Shown here: in pieces, positions 21,923 through 31,689 of the stretch | How the letters are laid out: each line of letters begins with the position of its first letter | Numbering within the stretch: position 1 is the stretch's first letter | Assembly (NCBI GenBank): GCA_037367355.1 | Contig: CM074703.1 | Location: 1,302,001-1,366,000, forward strand | Direction: 5' to 3' | Origin: Neoscytalidium dimidiatum | Taxonomy: Eukaryota; Ascomycota; Dothideomycetes; Botryosphaeriales; Botryosphaeriaceae | DNA length: 64,000 bases | Translations under genes and position numbers: made by a program | Notes under the pieces: model-generated | The model's input: the letters and a program-made list of their open reading frames with translations, nothing else | The model's database searches: none | Told to the model about the DNA's origin: nothing

Positions 21923-24082
21923 ATGAACGTCCCCCGCAAGCAGCCCACCACTTGGGACGAGTACGACGGCACCCACCGCGGCTCCGTTGGCTCAAACACC
22001 AGCATTCAGTGGAATGACGAAGATGAGCGTCCTCAGCGTGGCGAGAGCAGCGGATTCGCGCACCAACTGCGCGAGAGGAGGTATTGTTCCTCAAAATCCC
22101 CGCTCCTACGACATTTCCCGCTAACTGGCTGATAAGGTCCTCCATGTCGATGCGATTTAATTCGATCCGCCACGCTGGTGGGTTAAACAGTATCGATAAC
22201 TTCGCCCGCTCGTGGCAGCGAGCCGCCGGCTTTTACGAGGTCCAGCCTTTGGAGGGACGCGCATTCCGTTTCTCCGAAGGCGAGGACGTGGACCAAAGGC
22301 ATGGCGATCTCGAGGCTACTCCTGGTGAACGCCGTTCGCTCCTGCGCGAAGCTTTCGAGAACGAAGGTCGCACGCCATCAGACAATGCGGTAGCTACAGA
22401 AGATGACGCCGAAGGCCCGATCCCTTCCATTGAGGACCGATTGCATGCCTCGAGAAGTGGCTCTTTCCGCGACACCAATATTTTCTCGATTGAGCCGTCT
22501 CTGGCATCACCGTTCGGCAGCAGCTATGGCACGAGATACGGTAGCTTCCGGGGCACGAACGAGTCTGCTTTACGTCATGCAGGGAGACTTTTCAACGAAC
22601 AGCAATTGAAGGGTACGTCGCAGCCAGACCAGGACCGTGAACCCCTGCTCGTCAAGCAGGTCGAGGAAGACGGTCACGTTATCAACGTCGTGGTCGGTCA
22701 GTCCACGCTCCCTCAGACCATTTTCAATTCAGTGAACGTCCTGATCGGCATCGGTCTGCTGAGCTTGCCTCTGGCATTGAAATATTCCGGCTGGGTTGTG
22801 GGCATTGCATTCTTCGTTTTTTCCTCTCTCGCGACTCAGTACACCGCAAAGATCCTAGCGAAGTGCCTTGACGTGGATAATTCCCTCATCACTTTTGCTG
22901 ACCTTGCATACGTTTCATTTGGTCACCGCGCACGCGTCGCGGTCAGTATTCTGTTCACTCTAGAATTGCTGGCAGCTTGCGTGGCTCTAGTCGTCCTTTT
23001 TTCGGATAGCTTGGATGCATTGATTCCCGGCCTTGGCTTATTGGGTTGGAAAATCGTTTGTGGAATCATTTTGATACCCCTGGGGTTCCTCCCCCTTCGT
23101 CTGCTCAGTTTCACAAGTGTTCTTGGAATTCTCAGCTGCCTTGGAAGTAAGTTTGTAGCGCACACATGAGATCAAACCACTTAAATACTAACGAGGACGC
23201 ACAGTTGTCATCATGGTCTTCATTGACGGAGCCATTAAGCCCCATCAGCCCGGTTCCCTGCAGGAGCCCGCTAAGACATACCTCTTCCCTGAGCGCTGGA
23301 CGACCATTCCCCTGAGCTTTGGTCTTCTAATGTGTAAGTGTTACTCCAAATATTACGAAAAACTTGCAATATCTGACCCTGGTCTAGCACCGTGGGGTGG
23401 CCATAGTGTATTTCCAAACATTTACAGGGATATGCGCCATCCATACAAGTATCGCAAGGGTGTCAATATTACCTACACATTTACCTTCATTTTGGATCTC
23501 AGCATGGCTGTTGTTGGTCTTCTGATGTTTGGTGACGGCGTGCGTGAAGAGATCACCTCCAATATTCTACTCACCGATGGCTACCCTCCTGCGCTGTCGC
23601 TGCTGATTGTTATCTGCATCGCCATTATTCCTTTAACAAAAGTTCCTCTGAAGTAAGTTTTGCACGCCACTGACTCAAATCTCCCCGCTAACGATGTTTC
23701 TAGTGCCCGCCCAATTGTCAGCACTGTAGAACTGTTTTTGGGTCTCGATGCACGTACTCTCGCTGCCTCCCAATCCCTACATGGAACTTCTGGTCTCAAC
23801 AGGGGCCTCATGAAGCTTTTTATTCGGATCCTCACGACCGTTGTTTTCGTCATCATTGCCATCATCTTCCCATCTTTCGACCGCATCATGACCCTCCTGG
23901 GCGCCGTAGCCTGCTTCTCTGTCTGCATTATCCTACCAGTAGCTTTCCATCTGAAGCTTTTCGGTAAAGAGCTCGGACTTTTTGAGTACTGGGGCAATTG
24001 GGCCCTTCTTATTATCAGCACCATTATGGCAGTCATAAGCACGATTTTCGCTTGCTTGCCCAAGGATCTTCTCAATGCATGA
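21923..24082 (+). CDS. AVT1: Vacuolar amino acid transporter, Avt1-like
   Basis: The CDS is join(21923..22080, 22137..23146, 23205..23333, 23388..23652, 23704..24082), 646 aa. The first ~245 residues are hydrophilic, Arg/Ser-rich and probably cytosolic, as in Avt1. The remainder is an amino acid/auxin permease (Aa_trans) core starting at QSTLPQTIFNSVNVLIGIGLL, the family's TM1 signature, with about ten further hydrophobic helices such as ILLTDGYPPALSLLIVICIA and LLGAVACFSVCIILPVAFHL. Yeast Avt1 imports neutral amino acids into the vacuole using the proton gradient. All four introns are 51-58 bp. The intron at 23334-23387 is 54 bp and contains no in-frame stop, so its retention would insert 18 residues. 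Confidence 0.92.
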
Positions 24083-24698
24083 TACAGGCTAGGAGCATCC
24101 TATCCTCTGCGAAAGAAATCCAATGCTGGATCGATCCATTGGGAGGAAAAGGGTGTTCACAACCGTTCTCTGTTTACGGCTCCGAGTAACGGTTTGATGG
24201 TAGCTCCTGTACATCACCCTCTGATAAGTGTAGAGCTGGCTCCTGCTCGAATACTATTCCCCTTTTCCCTATTTTCTTTTTTCCTTCTCTTTCTGGGGCG
24301 GATTGACTATCTACCTTTGATCAAACACTCGAGAGAGGCTTGATGCATTGTCCGGCGCTTGGAAGAATTTGTGTTTCGAGCCTTTGATCTGTACATACGA
24401 AAATGTAGATAATGAAGCATCACAAAAGGTGACAAGGTATGTTTAACGAGCTACTCATATTCCGCTCGCTCTTTGCACTGTCATTTGATTGTCGATTGCA
24501 AGTGGCTCCAAGTCAAAACATCTAAATAGCGATAGGATTCCCTTTGCTAAGCATACGAGCGATCAAAGCAGCGCGACGATAACATACGACCCAGACTCCT
24601 CAAAAAACTACTCATTTCCAGTGGCAGCCCGCTTTTGGCATGGCTATGTATCCATAAAACTGATATTGGAAGTTTTGCTCTGATACGTCAACTGATTT
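24083..24698. other. Intergenic, convergent gene ends
   Basis: No gene seen between AVT1 (+) and BMT2 (-). T- and CT-rich sequence at 24260-24300 probably belongs to the AVT1 3' UTR. Confidence 0.6.
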
Positions 24699-25601
24699 TC
24701 ATTTAATTATCACACAGAAATTATTCCGTTTTGCCCCAGGGCTCACTTCAACCTTCGAGAACGTTTGCATTCTTCCCTTTTTCTCCTGAAGCTTCCACAG
24801 TTGGTAGCAAAGCTTGGCAGTGACTTTTTCCCGTAGCAATACGTAGCCGAGACTGTTCATGATCTGTTCTAGCCGCTCCCGATCGAGATAACGGGAGTTT
24901 GTCACACAGGGTGCGGGTAGAACCAGGAACAGACACGGAACTGGCAACTGGGTAACGGCCTCCATATCCAGGCCACGAGGCCTTCGCAAGAATAAGCATG
25001 TCCGCTTCAGCATCTCGCCCCGACCTTCGGCATCAGGAACGTAGTTGAGAACCAGCGACAGAGAAATGATGTCGAACCGCTCCTTGTCGAAGCTCGGAAG
25101 CGGCCGCTTCATGAAATCTTGCTGGAGGATTCCAGGAGCCTGCGAGTGCAGATCGATGCGCTCGACGTCGAGATAGCGACGCTTCGAGCAGGCATTTTCG
25201 GTTGACAACGCGCCAACCTCGAGAAGTCTGCACCTATTCCCTTCCTCATCTCCACTCTCCGCCCTCTTATATGCAGCCGGCAGTCCCATCTCTTGAAGCC
25301 ATTCGACCAACACCCGGCTACTGTCTCCACCTCGCTCCGAGCTCTGACCTGTGATGCTGGCGACTTGGTATTTCTTCAACCCGCCCTGGTCTTCGATTTG
25401 CTTTTGTATCTCGGCGGCCTTGGCATGATCGCCGGCTTTGACTGCTTGAGCGTAGGCTTTTTGCAGCTGGTGGTGGGTGCGAATAATGGTGGCTGTCGCC
25501 TTGGCGGACAAGCTTATGTGGGGCTTCTTGGTGGTTATGTGCGGACTGCGGCCATGGGAAAGGAGGCCGGGTTTTTTGGCCTTGCGCTTTGCCGCGACCA
25601 T
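24699..25601 (-). CDS. BMT2: 25S rRNA adenine-N1 methyltransferase Bmt2
   Basis: A single exon encodes 300 aa. The N-terminus is basic (MVAAKRKAKKPGLLSHGR), as expected for a nucleolar protein. A Rossmann-type SAM domain follows: RCRLLEVGALSTENACS in place of motif I, YLDVERIDLHSQAPGILQQDF, and FDIISLSLVLNYVPD.GRGEML, the segment characteristic of the Bmt2/YBR141C family (the NYVPD region corresponds to motif IV). By homology it makes a base methylation (m1A) in domain IV of 25S rRNA. It is head-to-head with RPL25, 219 bp apart, so both ribosome-related genes share one promoter region. Confidence 0.9.
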   Translation of the reverse strand: MVAAKRKAKKPGLLSHGRSPHITTKKPHISLSAKATATIIRTHHQLQKAYAQAVKAGDHAKAAEIQKQIEDQGGLKKYQVASITGQSSERGGDSSRVLVEWLQEMGLPAAYKRAESGDEEGNRCRLLEVGALSTENACSKRRYLDVERIDLHSQAPGILQQDFMKRPLPSFDKERFDIISLSLVLNYVPDAEGRGEMLKRTCLFLRRPRGLDMEAVTQLPVPCLFLVLPAPCVTNSRYLDRERLEQIMNSLGYVLLREKVTAKLCYQLWKLQEKKGRMQTFSKVEVSPGAKRNNFCVIIK

Positions 25602-25820
25602 TGAGGGTTCATGTCATCTTGCGCGGTCGATCGAACGAAGAACCGTGGGTATCGGCAATAATTGATGCGAGAGCGCAGTCTTGGCGCGCCTGTGATTGAC
25701 CTAGCCAGATCCGGCAGGGCAAGCGAGCCGACGCTCAACGTTAAGTCGAAATTCGACTCGCAACTCTCTCCTCTGCATCCGACGACGACTTCACGACAGC
25801 CCCGGACGACAACAGTAGAA
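25602..25820. promoter_or_regulatory. Bidirectional BMT2/RPL25 promoter
   Basis: A 219-bp interval between divergent start codons. It contains a palindrome at 25744-25758 (AGTCGAA, one base, TTCGACT) 62 bp before the RPL25 ATG, followed by the pyrimidine-rich tract typical of ribosomal protein genes. Confidence 0.6.
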
Positions 25821-26557
25821 ATGGCTCCCAAGGCTAAGCGTATGTGACAGCTTTTCCGCAATTGCGGCCGACCGACCGACCTGGCGCGGATGAGACTTGC
25901 AGCAGTTGCACCTATTCCGCGATCCCAGCGAAGTTTTCCGCCGCGCGCATCTTTCACAATGAGAAGAACAGCAGCTAACATGCGTGTCTACAGCCAGCAA
26001 GCCCTCCGCTAAGGCCAACCAAGCGGCCAAGGCTACCCTCAAGGGTGTAAGGACCCCATCTAGTGGCGTGTGAGCACCCGCATCGCTCACGGCCTGTTTT
26101 GCTCACGCGCAAAATTAGGTCAACTCGCACAAGGTCCGCAAGATTCGCAAGAGCACCACCTTCCACCGTCCGAAGACCCTCCAGCTCTCGCGCGCCCCCA
26201 AGTACCCGCGCAAGTCGATCCCCCACGAGCCCCGCCTCGATGCCTCCAAGGTCATCATCCACCCTCTCAACACCGAGAGCGCCATGAAGAAGATTGAGGA
26301 GAACAACACCCTCGTCTTCATCGTCGATGTCAAGGCGAACAAGCGCCAGATCAAGGAGTCTCTCAAGAAGCTCTACGACATTGAGACCATCAAGGTCAAC
26401 ACCCTCATCCGGTATGCTTGCGTTCCGAGGTGGTATTTTTCTCCGTGATTTGACTGACCAAAACTTCAGTCCCGACGGCACCAAGAAGGCCTTTGCCCGC
26501 CTTACTCCCGATGTCGATGCTCTCGACATCGCTGCCACCAAGCTCCAGATCGTCTAA
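25821..26557 (+). CDS. RPL25: 60S ribosomal protein uL23 (L25)
   Basis: The CDS is join(25821..25839, 25994..26046, 26119..26411, 26470..26557), 150 aa. The first exon encodes MAPKAK and is followed by a 154-bp intron, a common arrangement in fungal ribosomal protein genes. The basic N-terminal extension ([18 protein letters not shown]) carries the nuclear import region in yeast L25. The uL23 core is [18 protein letters not shown], then [19 protein letters not shown] and [17 protein letters not shown], ending [13 protein letters not shown]. uL23 sits at the polypeptide exit tunnel and docks SRP and the translocon. Intron ends are canonical and phases consistent. BMT2 is divergent upstream. 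Confidence 0.97.
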
Positions 26558-27124
26558 ACGACGTATCACCGAGTAAAATCACAAAAAGCTGAGACAAGGG
26601 CAGGAGTTCTGCGGCTGTTATTACGGGCTTATATCACTGCCGGAGAAAAAGTCATCTGGGTCATATCGTGGATAGCGCTCGGAACAGCCAATCTACTGTC
26701 ATGAAGGGAAAAAGCAAAATTTTTCGATACCCGCTTCATTCGATGAGCCAATGAAGCACCTTTGCGTTCTTCTTGAGCTGAACTGTGATATTTGTGAATT
26801 GATCTCGTCTGATGCGCGCCCTGATGAAAAGCCGCTGTCGCATTGACTGTAGTGGAGTATGTGCTATTCCGTAATTATGAAATGCTCGGCCCTGACAATG
26901 CGTTTGACCATACCCGTTGACCATGCCCGTTGATGATCCGATACCTCCGCTTCGAAGTGGCTTGCGCCATCCATGATATAATACAAGCGCCAAGTGCTGC
27001 TGCTACTTCCAATCGCCCTTCACTAGTCTATCTCTTTTCCCTTTTCTTCACATCGCAAATATCATTTTCGTTCCCCGCCAATGGCTGAACGTTCAATAGC
27101 GTTATTGTTTCTCAATCGAATCGC
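26558..27124. other. Intergenic, convergent gene ends
   Basis: No gene seen between RPL25 (+) and TIM8 (-). Confidence 0.6.
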
Positions 27125-27503
27125 TTAGCTGGAGTTGCGCAGCGTCTCGAGCTGCTTAAGCACGACGTGGTTGGCGTCGAGGAAGCGGTCGACGCAGTTC
27201 TGCATACACGGCTCCTCGTACTTATCCAGCTTGCCGGACGAGATTTTGCTGGTCACGCACTTGCGGAAGCAAATATCGGTAAGAGAGTGGATCGCTGTGA
27301 ATGTCAGTTAAGAGCTTCGACGCCTCCTCGTCGATGGTTGACGGGGAGAAATAGTGGTGATAAATGGGTAATTGAAGGAGCGCAGACGTACAGCCTTGGA
27401 TTCTGGCCTTTTGCGACTCATTGACGACGAATTGCTGCAGCTCCTGCTTGTCGCGATCGGAGAGCTTGGTCAGGTCGAGGTTGCTGGAAGAGAGCGAGTC
27501 CAT
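27125..27503 (-). CDS. TIM8: Mitochondrial import chaperone Tim8
   Basis: The CDS is complement(join(27125..27294, 27392..27503)), 93 aa, the usual length of small Tims. Exon 1 gives MDSLSSSNLDLTKLSDRDKQ.. up to KARIQG; exon 2 gives SIHSLTDICFRKCVTSKISS.. and YEEPCMQNCVDRFLDAN. The twin CX3C motif (CFRKC and CMQNC) forms the two disulfides that hold the helical hairpin. Tim8 with Tim13 chaperones hydrophobic precursors across the intermembrane space. The 97-bp intron falls just before the first CX3C. Confidence 0.93.
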
Positions 27504-27728
27504 TTTTGCGAGTTGTGATGTAGCGTCGGAGGTATAGGTGGCGTGGCGCGGTACAGGTAGAGCTCAGCGGCCGCTGTGGATGTGCTACAGGTGGGTATTG
27601 AGATCTCGACGCTTTGGTGTTTGGGCACTGGTAACTGCGAATGACGCTGATGATGACAATGCGCGAAAGCTTTACTTGCCTGTCGAGCTAAACCTGTCGC
27701 GGATTGGCGGACTACGCGGCGGTGTCGA

Positions 27729-27810
27729 TCGCCTTATCGCCGACCCATCTCCTGCCTGCTCCGCTCTCACACGGAGCGTACACCTCGGCCTACCATCGGC
27801 GATAAGGCGA
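27729..27810. repeat. Inverted repeat, 15-bp perfect arms
   Basis: TCGCCTTATCGCCGA at 27729-27743 is the exact reverse complement of 27796-27810, with a 52-bp spacer. The right arm overlaps the outer terminal repeat of the transposon island. Confidence 0.85.
27781..27803 (+). repeat. Outer terminal inverted repeat, left
   Basis: Begins CACCTCGGCC and matches the reverse complement of 43311-43333 at 21 of 23 positions. It lies where ordinary GC-rich sequence gives way to AT-rich, RIP-like sequence. Confidence 0.65.
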
Positions 27811-27990
27811 AAGATAAGCCCTCCCCTAATCCTCGGCGTAATACATATATTTTACCGAGGGGGTAGTTAATACTAAATTAATTCCAAATCGATACTAATT
27901 TAAACCTAAATCAATACTAAATTAAACCGGAATTAAACCGCCTAACTAAGGGAGATTTTTAAGGCTAATCTTAATCTTTCTAACCCTAAT
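27804..27990. mobile_element. AT-rich remnant of outer element, left
   Basis: AT-rich sequence with repeated AATCGATACTAA-type words, between the outer inverted repeat and the first LTR. It has the TpA-rich look of RIP. No coding capacity remains. It ends in CTAAT, the left copy of the target duplication of the composite Gypsy. Confidence 0.55.
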
Positions 27991-28212
27991 TATTACGGTA
28001 TAGTCGCCTAGAAAGGCGGATAATAAAACCTTACGACTACTTACCGCCTACGTGACTAACTTGGGGCCTAACTCGATAGAATACCTACCGATACTAATAT
28101 ACTAGACTACCGCGTACTCGCTTAGTAAAGCTCGGACTACTAATTAGTACTAATTAGTAGGTAAATATTACTAATTACTACTAATCGTATCGATTACTTA
28201 ATATATATAGAC
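27991..28212 (+). repeat. Old LTR A, left part
   Basis: First 222 bp of a RIPed LTR, interrupted after TAGAC by the younger element. It continues at 34889; the two parts sum to 385 bp, the size of the other old LTRs. Confidence 0.9.
28208..28212. repeat. Target duplication TAGAC, left
   Basis: TAGAC directly before the young LTR; the same five bases follow the other LTR at 34884-34888. Confidence 0.93.
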
Positions 28213-28596
28213 TGTTACGCCGGGACTCTTTCTGGGGGAGTCGAGGCGCGTCGTCAGGCAGCTTGGGCTTTCTAGGGGCCAATACAGTGGTAGGCAGGGG
28301 AGGTTCGTACAATAGTAGGGTAGGAATCAATTGACAAGTTGACCACGGGGGTCCTATCTACTGTGAACGAGTGTGCTCTATATACTGTAGGAGATGGTGG
28401 GTGTGACCGCTGGCCGTGACCGCGGTGGTTCTGGTGGTCAGGTTGAGTGGTCAGGCCTTGGCATTGTGACCGCGGTGTTGTTGCTGAGTCATCGGGGTGG
28501 CCACGGGCGTCTTGTATCTTGGCTGTGTTGTGTTGGTGGGTCCGATTTCCTCCAGCTCAGCACTTCCTCTCCTTCCCTTCTTGCTGCGCCGTAACA
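28213..28596 (-). repeat. Young element 3' LTR
   Basis: 384 bp, apparently identical to 34500-34883. It contains repeated GTGACCGC and TGGTCAGG words (28399-28475 region) within U3. Confidence 0.95.
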
Positions 28597-28610
28597 CTAT
28601 CCCCCTTCTA
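28597..28610 (-). promoter_or_regulatory. Polypurine tract of young element
   Basis: On the - strand AGAAGGGGGATAG lies directly before the 3' LTR, the position of the plus-strand primer. The old copies keep a similar GAGGGGGGATAG before LTR B and LTR C. Confidence 0.75.
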
Positions 28611-28613
28611 GGC

Positions 28614-28640
28614 AGCTTTCGGCCCGAAAGCTTTTATAAG
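28614..28640 (+). promoter_or_regulatory. Palindrome and TATA-like site, antisense promoter
   Basis: AGCTTTCGGCCCGAAAGCT (28614-28632) is a perfect palindrome apart from its central base. It is followed at once by TTTTATAAG on the + strand, about 45 bp before the ATG of the antisense gene. The old copies keep CTTTCGGGCCGAAGG and, antisense, GAGTATAAAGG at the same place. This is a candidate promoter for the antisense gene; function is inferred. Confidence 0.45.
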
Positions 28641-28682
28641 GTGGTCTTCCTGCTGTTTCCTTTGTTTCCTTAGTCGCGCACG

Positions 28683-29359
28683 ATGTCGTCAGCGCGGACC
28701 CTTCGCCGTCGCAATCAGGCTCAACGCATTCAATCTTGGGGCGCCTTGCTGACATTCCCTGCAGACGCTGTGTGAAGCGTGGGGAGTCGAGTTGTATTCT
28801 TGCAGATTTTTATTCGGCGTGTGCTTGTTGTGCCTCGGTGGGTCGTACTTCCTGCGACGCAATGGCGAGTCCTCTGGATGCTGAATGTAAGTTATTCCTG
28901 TAACGTCTTGACGGGTTGTTGACTGGTCTCCTAGTTCGTCGTCTGGATAGGGCTCGTGAGGACTTGCTTCGCCGCCTTGAAGCGGCTGAAGGTCAGGTAG
29001 CTGCTGAAGTGGGGCTGACGCTGCTGCGGAGGCTGCTGATCGGGCTGCCGAGGCTGCGGCTGCGGCGGCGCGTGAGGCGCAGGCGGCCGCTCGTCGTTTT
29101 CGGGACGCCCAGCGGAAGGAGCGTCAATTGCGTCGGTTATTGCGCCATGTGGAGCGTCGGAATGCTTCTTTGTTTGCCCGGGAAATGGCTGCCTTGGAAG
29201 GAGGAACGATTGGAGCGGGAGGCTGCGGCTCGAGAGGGGCGGGAGCCTCAGGATGTTCCCGCGGGTTCGGATGATGAGACTGGCTTGTCACGTTGGTCTG
29301 CCGGGTCTCCGGGCGGTGGGCGCGCACTCGAGCACGGTGGCGTGCCTGAGGTCTCTTGA
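28683..29359 (+). pseudogene. Antisense Cys-rich/coiled-coil gene in Gypsy
   Basis: It lies between the chromodomain and the 3' LTR, on the strand opposite gag-pol. From ATG 28683 the frame begins MSSARTLRRRNQAQR. In the next frame a Cys-rich segment reads PCRRCVKRGESSC then CACCASVGRTSC. A consensus intron at 28887-28934 (GTAAGT..CTAG, 48 bp) joins this in frame to FRRLDRAREDLLRRLEAAEGQV. A long Ala/Arg/Glu helix follows (AEAADRAAEAAAAAAREAQ, RRFRDAQRKERQLRRLLR) and an acidic C-terminus ending at the TGA at 29357-29359. At least three frame changes interrupt it, one in the G4 run of GAAGTGGGGCTG. I know no named family for it; the paired Cys motifs and coiled coil suggest nucleic acid binding and oligomerisation, as inference only. 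Confidence 0.5.
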
Positions 29360-30611
29360 TCGTTATCGAGTGGCCTTGACCCCGCCTGCCGGGTTCGCGT
29401 CGTGGGAGGATGCTCTGGGTTTGGGCGGTCAGGGTTTCGTCGGTGGTATTCCTGGATGAGTTCCTCGCAGTTAAGGTAAGAGATTGGTTCCCATGAGGGT
29501 TCCCACGGGTTCCCGGCGGGATCCACTCCTTCCCATTTGATGAGGTACTTGAATTGACCGTCGATCCAGTCTCCATCCAGGATTTTCTCTACGTTCCATT
29601 CTTTGTCTGCGTCATCGGGGTGTATTTCAAGTTCTGGGTCAGGTTCGGCGTTGCTGTGTGCGGGTTCAAGTAACGAGATGTGGAAAACTGGGTGTATTCC
29701 CACTTGTTCTGGCAATTTGAGTTTAAAGGAAACAGGTGAAAGTTCTTTCTCAATTTGGTAGGGTCCGATTTTCTTGTGGTCCAATTTGTCGTTCGATCGT
29801 GTTGTTTTGATGTTTTTTCTGAGGAGCCAGACTTTATCCCCCTCCTTTAGGGGCGGCGACGCCTGGCGCCGTCTGTCGTAGTACATGGCCATTCGGTATG
29901 CGGTGAATTTGATGTCTCGGGCCAGTTCCTGGTGTAGCTCGCGTAACTGGTCTGCTCTGAGCATAGCTTTTTGGGCGAGTACTTCGCAGATCTGGGGTTC
30001 TCCGAAGGCGGTGGGGTCGAATCCGTAGTTGGCGTAGAAAGGCGTGGTTTGTGTGGCTTCCGTTGATGTGCTGTTGTACGCGTATTGGGCTAGTGGCAGG
30101 AGTTCGACCCAGTTGTTTTGCCTGTAATTCAGGTAGAATCTTAGGTACTGTTCTAGCGTTTGGTTGGTTCGTTCCGTTTGTCCATCGGTTTGCGGGTGTG
30201 CCGTTGTTGACATCTTGTGTTTAGTTCCTAACTTGTGGACCAAGGTTTGCCAGAACTTAGCTCTGAATCGTGGGTCTCGGTCCGTGATTAGTTCCTTGGG
30301 CATCCCGTGGTGGGCGAAGACATATCTGAGGAAGAGGTAGGCGCAGCCTTCTGCTCCGATTTTTTTTGCAAAGGGATGAAGTTTGCCCATTTTGTCAAAC
30401 GGTCGACAATGACCAGGATGGCGTTGTGTCGCGCTTTAGTCACAGGGTCTACTGAATTTGGCAGGTCGGTGATAAAATCCATTGTGACCGATTCCCAGGG
30501 TTTGGTTGGTGTTGTGATGAGCTGTAGTTGTCCGTATGGTGCATGTCGTGCCACCTTGTTTTTTGCGCATTCGTCACATTCCTGGATGACTTTCTCTACT
30601 ACTTTCCTCAT
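29248..30611 (-). pseudogene. Gypsy integrase and chromodomain
   Basis: 30611 to ~30288 encodes the zinc-binding/core start (CDECAKNKVARHAPYG, MDFITDLPNSVDP). After a frame change near 30370, a 380-codon frame runs to 29248. The DDE core is visible as MDFITDLP, then TDRDPRF and TDGQTERTNQ. The segment PPLKEGDKVWLLRKN is the GPY/F-type region. ILDGDWIDGQFKYLIKWEG, then PWEPSWEPI, is a chromodomain, which in this group directs insertion to heterochromatin. The frame change lies in or beside a T8 run (30361-30368). Confidence 0.9.
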
Positions 30612-31197
30612 TCGGGAAAGTAGAAGTGTCTTGCAAGCCGTTCCAAGGTTCTTGTCATTCCTGGGTGTCCGTGAACTGCGGACTCGTGGTATTCCTTTGT
30701 CAGCCGTTTGCGCAGAGGTGTGGGTACGTAGATTTTTCCGCGGAATAGTATGTTGCCTCTATGGTCTTGGACTAGGTCGGGGTCGTCATGTTCGGGGTGC
30801 CTATTCGTTGAAGCAGTTCTTGGGATAGCGGATCATTGTTATATTTTCCTTGGATGATTTGTTCCCAAGTGGCGGTGTCATCTTCTTCCTCGTTTACTGC
30901 CTCTTCCGTGGTTTCTTCAAGTGTTGGTATGGGTTCCTCGTCCTGCGGTTCCTCTTCGTCCTCCGGCTCCTGCTCTGGTGTTGGGTTTCGTGGAGGTTCG
31001 TCGTCGTCGATGGGGCTCCCTAGCCTTATGATGGGTGCCAGTATTCGTTCTTCCCAGGGTGCGTCGGATTCTTCAATGATTCGGGGCGGTTGGGGCCTAA
31101 CGTGCCGTCGTCATTTTGTCGTAGTACTGCTGGTGATAGTTCTGGCTTTCCTTCCACGTGGTCGGCTCTGCGGCTAAGTGCGTCGGCCTTGCCGTTT

Positions 31198-31554
31198 TCA
31201 CTTCCTTGCGGTAGTGGATCTTGAAGTAGAAGGGGCGAGTTGTTCTGCCCATCGTACTTGTCTTCTGTTTAACACCTTGGTGGTTGTGAAGTATCCCAGG
31301 TTCTTGTGATCCGAGTATACCGTGATTTCGTAGTTAGCTCCCTCAAGGTAGTGTCGCCATTCCTTGAACGCTGTGACGATCGCAAGCAGTTCTTTGTCGT
31401 GTATCTCGTAATTGAGCTCGGCGGGTGACATTTTGCGAGAGTAATACGCGATAGGGTGTAATCTTCCCTCGTCGTCTGGCTGGCTGAGGGTAGCGCCAAT
31501 GGCATAGTCGGATGCGTCAGTTTCGAGGTAGAGTGGCTTGTCAGGATCGAACAT
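31198..31554 (-). pseudogene. Gypsy RNase H domain
   Basis: [20 protein letters not shown] starts a typical Ty3/Gypsy RNase H, followed by [39 protein letters not shown] and [11 protein letters not shown]. The catalytic Asp/Glu pattern (TDAS, KELLA, SDHKNL) is intact within this piece. It is out of frame with the RT piece upstream. Confidence 0.88.
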
Positions 31555-31689
31555 GAGGTACCGGCGCTTCTACGAAGGCCCTTTGAGTTGATCAAACGCC
31601 TCTTGTTGGTGCTTCCCAGGTGAAGGGGTATTTTTCGGGTGAGTCGGATTAGGGTTCGGCTACATGCGAGTATCGTTTGATGAATCGTC

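Noticed and set aside
25840..25993. Possible C/D snoRNA in the first RPL25 intron
   Set aside because: GGATGAGA resembles a C box only loosely and no D box with terminal stem was found.
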